Shown: positions 1 to 5,238 of the stretch, in pieces
Position numbering within the stretch: position 1 is the first letter of the stretch
How the letters are laid out: the number at the start of each line of letters is the position of its first letter
Source: Deltaproteobacteria bacterium
Lineage (GTDB): Bacteria; UBA10199; DSSB01; JACPFA01
DNA length: 57,184 bases
NCBI GenBank assembly: GCA_016183235.1
Contig: JACPFA010000041.1
Location: 1 to 57,184, forward strand
Direction: 5' to 3'
Position numbers and translations under genes: made by a program
Notes under the pieces: generated by a model
Seen by the model: the letters and a program-made list of their open reading frames with translations, nothing else
Databases searched by the model: none
Told to the model about the DNA's origin: nothing

Positions 1-262
1 AGATGCGTGACATGAGCCATCATGGGCCAAAAGGGAAAAATCTCCCCGACCTCTTGATCGCCTCGACCCAAGATCGTTGCTTATAAGCCAACCTCGTGAT
101 CCACTTTCAACCGCTGATCCCAAAAAATACATCGCCCCTCCAATTCAGGGGCTAATGTTATCAAGTCTTGACATGAGACAGGTTTAGATTGGGTTATTTA
201 AAACTTGTCTTAAATCATCCTAGTTTTCCGCACTTATTTTTTTAACCATGACAAAATAATCC
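1..262. other. Non-coding leader with degenerate sequence
   Basis: No convincing gene is present. Positions 3-83 translate in one frame as a short peptide containing PDLLIAST before a stop, faintly like the C-terminal part of a PIN-domain toxin; this may be a decayed fragment but is weak. The second half holds a hairpin GCCCCT-(7)-AGGGGC at 134-152 and a REP-like repeat at 161-185. Confidence 0.3.
134..185. repeat. REP-like repeat (hairpin plus TCAAGTCTTGACATGAGAC)
   Basis: The hairpin at 134-152 is followed by TCAAGTCTTGACATGAGACA, which recurs at 36061-36086 beside another toxin-antitoxin module. The AGGGGCTAATG part is the reverse complement of the CATTAGCCCCT motif found after TA modules at 934, 2861 and 35972. 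Similar GGGGTCA...CTTGAC sequences are known as REP elements mobilised by Y1 transposases, but no such transposase is in the window. Confidence 0.55.
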
Positions 263-292
263 TTGACAATTGAACCATTATATTGGTACACT
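263..292 (+). promoter_or_regulatory. Promoter of the first TA module
   Basis: A perfect -35 hexamer TTGACA (263-268) is followed after 18 bp by TACACT (287-292). Transcription would start near 299, almost at the GTG chosen for the toxin, so the message may be leaderless. This argues against the TTG start at 270. Confidence 0.45.
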
Positions 293-299
293 CACCTTC

Positions 300-635
300 G
301 TGAAATTAGAGATTCGATTTTTCCGAACTGCTCGAGGTGATGAGCCAGTTGCTGAGTACATTAAGAAATTGTCGTTAAAGGAACGTATTCGCATCGAGGG
401 ATGTTTATTCATTTTGTCAACAACTGGAAGGCTTGATATGCCACATGGAAGAAAAATGGTTGGACAGAAGGATCTTTTTGAAATTCGAGCAGGCCGCCAT
501 AGAGTTCTTTACGCATTTCATGAGGGCGAGGTTGTTCTTCTTCATGCTTTTATGAAGAAATCACAAGAAACTCCTAAGGGGGAAATCACTCTCGCGTTAA
601 GACGGTTCGCAAATTATATGAGCCTAGGAGGATAA
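300..635 (+). CDS. RelE/HigB-family toxin (phage Gp49-like)
   Basis: Predicted toxin of a type II toxin-antitoxin pair, a small RelE-fold mRNA interferase. It has the family pattern EIRFFRTARGDEPVAEYI at the N-terminus, a central GRxLxMPxGRKMVGQKDLFEIR-type strand and the RHRVLYAF core typical of Gp49-like (PF05973) proteins. The open frame begins at a TTG at 270, but the GTG at 300 (about 111 residues) fits both the family N-terminus and the promoter position. One base separates it from the HTH antitoxin gene downstream, giving the toxin-first order usual for HigBA. Function is inferred from family resemblance and gene order. Confidence 0.85.
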   Translation: MKLEIRFFRTARGDEPVAEYIKKLSLKERIRIEGCLFILSTTGRLDMPHGRKMVGQKDLFEIRAGRHRVLYAFHEGEVVLLHAFMKKSQETPKGEITLALRRFANYMSLGG

Positions 636-636
636 A

Positions 637-930
637 ATGAAAAAAACTAATCCCCATCGAGGATCCAGCTTTTCGGATTTCTTGCAGGATGAACTGAGAG
701 ATCCTGACTTCCGCAGGGAGTTTGAAAAAGTAACTGCGGAGCTAATGATTGGCCAAGAAGTGCGTCGGATTGCTAAGCAAAAACGATTAAGTATCCGTCA
801 ACTGGCAAAAAGAATGAAAACAAGCGTTTCACAAGTTCAGCGTCTTATGAGCAACGCTAATGTAAGTATTGATTCACTGGCTCGTTTTGCTGCTGCCACC
901 GGAAAGAGATTATTGATTGAACTGAAATGA
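637..930 (+). CDS. HigA/XRE-family antitoxin
   Basis: A 97-residue protein with a Cro/C1-type helix-turn-helix in its C-terminal half (SIRQLAKRMKTSVSQVQRLM, then a recognition-helix region around residues 60-85). It should neutralise the upstream RelE-like toxin and repress the pair's promoter. The gene starts one base after the toxin stop, with a good AGGAGG ribosome site inside the toxin's last codons, so the two are translationally linked. The stop is followed within a few bases by a 78-bp repeat that recurs near another TA region at 35972. Confidence 0.85.
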   Translation: MKKTNPHRGSSFSDFLQDELRDPDFRREFEKVTAELMIGQEVRRIAKQKRLSIRQLAKRMKTSVSQVQRLMSNANVSIDSLARFAAATGKRLLIELK

Positions 931-933
931 GAA

Positions 934-1011
934 AAGGGGTCACCCATTAGCCCCTGGGGTCAAGAGAAAAAAGTTTTCCCTTAGGATTTTTTCATCAATC
1001 CTTTCAAAGTA
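934..1011. repeat. 78-bp repeat downstream of the first TA module
   Basis: This segment matches 35972-36049 with only two visible differences over 78 bases. It begins with GGGGTCACCCATTAGCCCC, itself an imperfect hairpin, and ends at TCAATCCTTTCAAAGTA. Shortened versions of its first 23 to 27 bases follow HipA (2861) and the second HigA-like gene (36923). Confidence 0.8.
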
Positions 1012-1240
1012 ATCATCTGATAAGACGAGTTTTCTTTTACACCTGCACCCTTGAATTCGAGTGTTAGAAATCAGACTCAAGGTCTGTTTCAGTCACCTAT
1101 CAGGTTCTACCCACCTTACGGTGGGCCATCCGAATTTTTTACAGGCTGTAATCAGGTGAGAGTTCTACTTTGCGTCGAGCAGTAAAGTGGGCTAACTCCA
1201 CCCGTTCAGTCCCCAAATTTCGTTTGCCAATTCCCCCGTT
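1012..1240. other. Intergenic, no gene seen
   Basis: No supported ORF; the minus-strand ORF here lacks recognisable features. A CCCACC-TTAC-GGTGGG hairpin sits at 1110-1125, but the T-run (1135-1140) is too distant for a clear terminator. Confidence 0.5.
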
Positions 1241-1295
1241 ATTTAGTACATTATAATGCATATTTAATGTTATTAATATACATTTAATAGTATAT
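1241..1295 (+). promoter_or_regulatory. AT-rich promoter/operator of hipBA
   Basis: About 55 bp of very AT-rich DNA directly precede hipB. It contains TATAAT (1252-1257), a TATTAATA palindrome (1271-1278) and two ATTTAAT repeats on either side of it. This looks like the autoregulatory operator expected for a HipB dimer. A matching -35 box is not obvious. Confidence 0.45.
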
Positions 1296-1643
1296 ATGAA
1301 ACTCAAAAATTGGGATACGATGCTCACGGGGGACGCGGCCTTCTTGCTGAAAGAGGTGGGGCGGCTGATTGCCGAGGCCCGCAAACGGCGGGGCTTAAGC
1401 CTCCTGGGACTGGCCAACAGGGCGCGCGTGGATCGGCGCACGGTGGCGCAGTTGGAGGCGGGCCATCCGGGGGTATCGATCGGCCTCTTTTTTCAGGTTT
1501 TAAGTCTCTTCAACCTCGCTAAAGGAATAGAAGAATTTTTGAAACCGGAAAACGATATTGAAACCGCCGCCGCCAAGGTTCGCAGAATTCGTAAAAGGCA
1601 GAAGATCACCCGGGCGATCCCGGAAGAGGAGGTCAATTTCTGA
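1296..1643 (+). CDS. hipB: HipB-like XRE antitoxin
   Basis: A 115-residue DNA-binding antitoxin. An HTH_3-type helix-turn-helix occupies about residues 17-70, with LSLLGLANRARVDRRTVAQL as the helix-turn-helix core, followed by a Lys/Arg-rich tail. It would bind and inhibit the HipA kinase and repress the operon. The stop codon shares its final base with the hipA start (TGATG), the coupling usual for hipBA. The gene is visibly GC-richer than both flanks, which suggests recent acquisition. Start chosen at the ATG just after the AT-rich operator. Confidence 0.85.
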   Translation: MKLKNWDTMLTGDAAFLLKEVGRLIAEARKRRGLSLLGLANRARVDRRTVAQLEAGHPGVSIGLFFQVLSLFNLAKGIEEFLKPENDIETAAAKVRRIRKRQKITRAIPEEEVNF

Positions 1644-2857
1644 TGCTCAGCCGCATGTATGTCCTTATTGATTTGAATGGCGACTGGATCCCCTGCGGAT
1701 TGCTGAAATATCAGGAGGCAGGCCCCCGCTCGTCGAGTCTGTTTCGCTACGGAAAAAAATATCTCGCACGCGCGGACGCCATTTCCATTGATCCTGTTCA
1801 TCTGCCGCTAGAAGACCGCAGTTTTGAAACGCCGGACGGGTTTCAGGTCTTTAACGGCATTCGGGATGCGGGACCCGACAAATGGGGACGCTACCTCCTG
1901 GATAAAAAATTTGCGCGGGGATTAAACGAAATCGAATACATTGCGGCGACCGGCGAGGACCGTGTAGGCGCGCTGGCGTTCACCGATTCTTTGGAATCCG
2001 GCCCGATGCAGTATGAACCGGGTGACAAATTTGAGGCGCGTCACAGCCCTAAACGGCTGGACCTCACCCAATGTGCGGGCGCGGTGGATGATGCCGTTGC
2101 CTCTGATCAAACGAAACGCCTGAAGCAGTATCTGGATTATGGTCCGTCACTGGGCGGGGCGCGCCCCAAATCCACCGTGATGTGGCATCAAGGGGCCTAC
2201 CTGGCCAAATTTTCCATCTCGCTCGATTCCAAAAACGAGCCGTTGATCGAATATGCCACCATGACCCTCGCCCAAAAATGCGGGCTCAATCTCCCGCCGC
2301 TGTATCTTGAAAAAATCGGCGAGAAGTCTGTTTTTTTGATTAAACGATTTGACCGGAAAAACAGAGATCGTATTCCCTTCATTTCGGGCCTGACGATCAC
2401 CGGGACCCATGAAAGCGATTATGGGTCATGGAGCTACTTTGCGCTGGCAGACGCGATTTTGCGGTTTTCGGAGCATCCTGAAGAGGACCTCAAAGAGTTG
2501 TTTCGGCGACTGGTGTTCAACATCGCGGTTTACAACAACGACGACCATCCTAGAAATTTTGGCTTTCTTAACAATGGGAAGTATTGGAACCTGTCGCCAC
2601 TGTATGATGTCTCTCCGGCGGTCATCAAGACGGACAGTTATGCATTGGCAATGGTCCTGGGGGCCGACGGGCGCCGCGCCTCCTATAAGAACGCGCTCTC
2701 CCTATGTGAAAAATTCCGCTTGAGTAAGGCAGGTGCGCGTCTTCTCATCAACAATATTCGGGATATCACCACTACCTGGAAGACCCACTTCAGCAAACTC
2801 GGCGTTTCAGATGCGGAAATTGCGATGCTTGAGAATAGCTTCAAATCAAAAGATTGA
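1643..2857 (+). CDS. hipA: HipA serine/threonine kinase toxin
   Basis: A 404-residue HipA-family kinase; the E. coli homologue phosphorylates glutamyl-tRNA synthetase and promotes persistence. Family landmarks are in order: the N-terminal HipA_N region, the Ser-containing loop SLGGARPK (residues 169-176), the ATP-binding AKFS strand, the catalytic NNDDHPRN motif (298-305) and the metal-binding SPLYDVSP (318-325). Length is typical, so it appears intact. It overlaps hipB by one base. High GC compared with the neighbouring DNA points to transfer. The actual substrate in this organism is unknown. Confidence 0.9.
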   Translation: MLSRMYVLIDLNGDWIPCGLLKYQEAGPRSSSLFRYGKKYLARADAISIDPVHLPLEDRSFETPDGFQVFNGIRDAGPDKWGRYLLDKKFARGLNEIEYIAATGEDRVGALAFTDSLESGPMQYEPGDKFEARHSPKRLDLTQCAGAVDDAVASDQTKRLKQYLDYGPSLGGARPKSTVMWHQGAYLAKFSISLDSKNEPLIEYATMTLAQKCGLNLPPLYLEKIGEKSVFLIKRFDRKNRDRIPFISGLTITGTHESDYGSWSYFALADAILRFSEHPEEDLKELFRRLVFNIAVYNNDDHPRNFGFLNNGKYWNLSPLYDVSPAVIKTDSYALAMVLGADGRRASYKNALSLCEKFRLSKAGARLLINNIRDITTTWKTHFSKLGVSDAEIAMLENSFKSKD

Positions 2858-2860
2858 ACA

Positions 2861-2887
2861 AAGGGGTCATCCATTAGCCCCTGCCTG
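2861..2887. repeat. Short TA-associated repeat after hipA
   Basis: Carries GGGGTCATCCATTAGCCCC, one base different from the first 19 bases of the repeat at 935. It starts three bases after the hipA stop codon. Confidence 0.65.
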
Positions 2888-2890
2888 CGT

Positions 2891-3169
2891 TTATTTTATT
2901 GTTTCAAGACTAGATAGGCTTGCGCTGGCTACGTAGGCCTCAATGCCGCCCGCGCTTTTTACCAGGGCGTAGCTACCTGATGATCGAATTAAGGTTACTT
3001 TTTCGCCTTTTTTAAAGGTTCCATCAGGGGGGCGGGCTTGCTGAGGGCCATCTTTGTAATAATGAGTATCCATGGTGATCACGTGGGTGGGTTGTTCTCC
3101 GCCCGCTTGCAGAGAATAAAAGGGCACAACGATTAAAAAAGAAACCAAAACAAAAATCATTTTCTTCAT
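2891..3169 (-). CDS. Secreted SH3-like domain protein
   Basis: A 92-residue protein with an N-terminal signal peptide (MKKMIFVLVSFLIVVPFYSL, cleavage probably near AGG), then a short beta-rich domain containing KKGEKVTLIRSSGSYALVKS and GIEAYV, the layout of bacterial SH3 (SH3b) domains that often bind peptidoglycan. It is probably periplasmic or cell-envelope associated. No partner gene is evident: hipA converges from one side and the acyltransferase gene lies upstream on the same strand. Binding specificity cannot be deduced. Confidence 0.65.
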   Translation of the reverse strand: MKKMIFVLVSFLIVVPFYSLQAGGEQPTHVITMDTHYYKDGPQQARPPDGTFKKGEKVTLIRSSGSYALVKSAGGIEAYVASASLSSLETIK

Positions 3170-3243
3170 TTTTCCCTCGCAATTAAAATTGTCAGTCTGG
3201 CTATTTTAACCTTCTTTAAAAAAATGTCTTCAAAAAAAACATG

Positions 3244-3951
3244 CTAATAACTATCCCGCAGGTGCTCCATGGTTTTGATAACTTCGATGTGGGTGCGTTC
3301 GACTTGCTGTTCGAACGATTCTTTTTTGTGTCTTTTGGGGTAGATGGGGTCGCCTAAGAGTTGGATGAGTTTGATGGGAAAGGGGAGTAGGCCTAAGCCC
3401 CAGAATAAGGGGATGCTAAAGCGGGTTTTTTCTAAAATTTTGATGCGACGTTTGAGCATGAATTTGGAATTGAAATAAACTTTGTCGATGCCATGGCAAT
3501 AGCTTGGAATGATGGGAGTGTTGGTTTTGCAGGCCACACGCACAAAGCCTTCGCGGCGTTCCCATGGGATGCGTTTCATGCCAGGGGTGGTGACTAGGGC
3601 TTCATAAATGCCGCCCGGTGCTAGCATGACGCAGCAGCCTTGGCGTAAAAGTTTTTCGGCGTTTTTAGGTGTAGCTTCTACAGCGCCACCTTTGATAAAA
3701 AATTCTCGAAGCAAGGGGACTTCAAATAGAAAACTTGCACCCAGGCCGCGGGGTGGAATTTTAAGTTCGGTGAAAACTCGGCGCGCTAATAAGAAGCCAT
3801 GATAGGGGATGATGCCGTGGTTCATGACGATCATGCTGGCGCTGTGTTGGGGGATTTTGTGCAGGCCTTGCACTTCGTAGCGGAAGTACCATTCCAGGGG
3901 GGCGAAGATTTGGGCAATAAGTTCTAAGAATGAATGATCTTGATTGGGCAT
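3244..3951 (-). CDS. Lysophospholipid acyltransferase-like protein (PlsC/DAGAT superfamily)
   Basis: A 235-residue membrane-associated acyltransferase candidate. The NHG...YHG segment replaces the usual NHx4D catalytic block, followed by the substrate-binding region FFIKGGAVEATPKNA and the APGGIYEAL motif seen in the DAGAT/TMEM68-like branch (usual form PGGxxE). It would transfer acyl groups to a lysophospholipid or related lipid. There is no signal peptide, but a hydrophobic stretch near residues 180-200 could associate with membrane. The lack of a clear Asp in the catalytic box leaves the exact reaction open. Confidence 0.65.
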   Translation of the reverse strand: MPNQDHSFLELIAQIFAPLEWYFRYEVQGLHKIPQHSASMIVMNHGIIPYHGFLLARRVFTELKIPPRGLGASFLFEVPLLREFFIKGGAVEATPKNAEKLLRQGCCVMLAPGGIYEALVTTPGMKRIPWERREGFVRVACKTNTPIIPSYCHGIDKVYFNSKFMLKRRIKILEKTRFSIPLFWGLGLLPFPIKLIQLLGDPIYPKRHKKESFEQQVERTHIEVIKTMEHLRDSY

Positions 3952-3960
3952 AAGAATAAA

Positions 3961-4019
3961 ATGGAAGATTCTTTATCATCATGGGTCCCTGCCTTCGCAG
4001 GGATGACATCAGAATGACA
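3961..4019. repeat. Interspersed palindromic repeat
   Basis: Copy of the dispersed repeat: GGAAGATTCTT at one edge, GTCCCTGCCTTCGCAGGGAT hairpin in the middle and AGAATGACA at the other edge. Confidence 0.7.
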
Positions 4020-4030
4020 TTATTATATTA

Positions 4031-4067
4031 ATAAAAAAGGCGCCCTGATTTTTTCAAGGCGCCTTAA
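4031..4067 (-). terminator. Rho-independent terminator of the 4121-4555 gene
   Basis: An 8-bp stem AAGGCGCC/GGCGCCTT (4037-4044 with 4058-4065). On the minus strand it is followed by a run of six T residues. It lies downstream of the small secreted protein gene and could also receive transcripts from the plus side through the A/T-rich flanks. Confidence 0.75.
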
Positions 4068-4080
4068 AGAAAATAAACTG

Positions 4081-4113
4081 AGATTCTTCACCCTGTTGGG
4101 TTCAGAATGACAG
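4081..4113. repeat. Interspersed palindromic repeat (short form)
   Basis: AGATTCTTCACCCTGTTGGG followed by TTCAGAATGACAG; the same short form occurs at 33548-33585 and within 20880-20988. Confidence 0.7.
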
Positions 4114-4120
4114 CAGTCAA

Positions 4121-4555
4121 CTAGTCAACCTTAACTTTCATTTCGATATTATCGCCGCCTTTTTGATAATATACGGAATAATCCCACCAGCTAACTTGGG
4201 CTTTGACTTGGTCGCGAAGGTATTCAGCGCGTTGTCTTGCCACTTTATCTGTTTTGGCATGAGCCGTGATTTCAATATCTACATCATTGGCCGCTCCGCT
4301 CCTTTCAGCAGTTTTTCGAAAGGCATTGAGTGCGGTTATGATGGCCATCGTGTTGCAACCGCTTGGTCTAATTTCGGTGGCGGAGGCATAACGGCATTTA
4401 CGAGTTTCATCAGACAATTTTTTGTTAACGCCGATTTCAATGCCGGCTTTACCTACTTCTTTGGTTACATCTTTAATTTTAAAGGCCAAAGCAGAGCCTG
4501 CTGTTAGAGCAAGCATCAAACTAGCAAAAAGAGAAATCGCTAATAATTTTTTCAT
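4121..4555 (-). CDS. Secreted hypothetical protein
   Basis: A 144-residue protein with a clear signal peptide (MKKLLAISLFASLMLALTAG, cleavage after SALA). The mature part has two Cys residues (in RKCRYAS and PSGCNT) that could form a disulfide, and a basic helical segment followed by a Trp-rich end (SWWDYSVYYQK). It is probably periplasmic. I do not recognise the family. A GGGG ribosome site precedes the ATG, and a strong terminator follows the gene, so it is likely a monocistronic unit. Confidence 0.6.
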   Translation of the reverse strand: MKKLLAISLFASLMLALTAGSALAFKIKDVTKEVGKAGIEIGVNKKLSDETRKCRYASATEIRPSGCNTMAIITALNAFRKTAERSGAANDVDIEITAHAKTDKVARQRAEYLRDQVKAQVSWWDYSVYYQKGGDNIEMKVKVD

Positions 4556-4705
4556 CGGTATTCACCCCGGGTTTAATGGTTAACGAGAATTGGTTTTACA
4601 AGACGTTCATTCTAATAGGGGAGGTTTAAGATTGGCAAATAATTTCATAACCGCCTATAAAAAATAGAGATAAAATCAAATAAAATCAAATACTTATAAC
4701 AGTTA

Positions 4706-4749
4706 AGATTCTTTGTCACTATGGATCCCGGATCAAGTCCGGGATGACG
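4706..4749. repeat. Interspersed palindromic repeat (CCGGGATC type)
   Basis: GATTCTT then ATGGATCCCGGATCAAGTCC pairing with the following GGGATGACG; the TCATCCCGGACTTGATCCGG class seen again at 6903, 24210 and elsewhere. Confidence 0.7.
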
Positions 4750-4785
4750 TGTGTTCGATAATTTTTCAATTTACTTAAAGGTTAA

Positions 4786-4843
4786 TTGACATTAGATGAT
4801 CTGGATCATTAGCGTTAATTCAACAAACAATCCTTTAAGGAGG
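4786..4843 (+). promoter_or_regulatory. Promoter, palindromic operator and RBS of the precursor/MNIO locus
   Basis: TTGACA (4786-4791) is followed by the palindrome ATGATCTGGATCAT (4796-4809), whose half-sites differ by one base each from the FNR/CRP-family pattern TTGAT-N4-ATCAA. The palindrome lies between -35 and a weak -10 (TAGCGT), a place where binding would repress. A strong AAGGAGG ribosome site lies at 4837-4843, five bases before the ATG. Confidence 0.5.
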
Positions 4844-4848
4844 AAAAA

Positions 4849-5235
4849 ATGGTTAAGAAGAATCAATTATCAAAGTGGATGTTAGGGTCTGCTGTTGCAG
4901 GGTTAGTCGTTTCTGGGGGTATTTTCCAACATAACGTTTTGAGTGTTGGCTATAGCGTTGCTCATGCCGAAGAACAAGCTCCGGCAAAAGATGAAAAGGC
5001 TAAAGACGAAAAGACTGCCAAAGATGAAAAAGCCCCGGCAAAGGATGAAAAGGCTAAAGATGAAAAGACTGCCAAAGATGAAAAAGCCCCGGCAAAGGAT
5101 GAAAAGGCCAAAGATGAAAAGGCCAGCAAAGAAGAAAAAGCCAAAGATGAAAAAACTGCTAAAACCAAAGATGCTTCTTGTGGTCAAGGCAACTGCGGGG
5201 CCAACATGAAAGACGAAAAGGCCAAAACGAATTAG
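4849..5235 (+). CDS. Secreted Lys/Glu/Ala-rich Cys-Gly precursor peptide (HvfA-like)
   Basis: A 128-residue protein: an N-terminal signal/transmembrane segment (residues 12-40, AHA cleavage site), a spacer of tandem KDEKAKDEKTA units, and a C-terminal core SCGQGNCGANM followed by a short tail. Signal-peptide-bearing, low-complexity precursors with CGxGxCG cores next to DUF692/DUF2063 genes are known as HvfA/bufferin-type ribosomal peptides whose cysteines are oxidised by the MNIO enzyme and bind metal. Here the enzyme gene starts 3 bp downstream, so co-expression is near certain. Only one core motif is present, instead of the several EGKCG units usual in HvfA. The product chemistry is inferred. 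Confidence 0.75.
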   Translation: MVKKNQLSKWMLGSAVAGLVVSGGIFQHNVLSVGYSVAHAEEQAPAKDEKAKDEKTAKDEKAPAKDEKAKDEKTAKDEKAPAKDEKAKDEKASKEEKAKDEKTAKTKDASCGQGNCGANMKDEKAKTN

Positions 5236-5238
5236 GCT

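Noticed and set aside
1110-1140. Terminator CCCACC-TTAC-GGTGGG
   Set aside because: The T-run begins nine bases after the stem, and there is no coding gene ending directly upstream on that strand.
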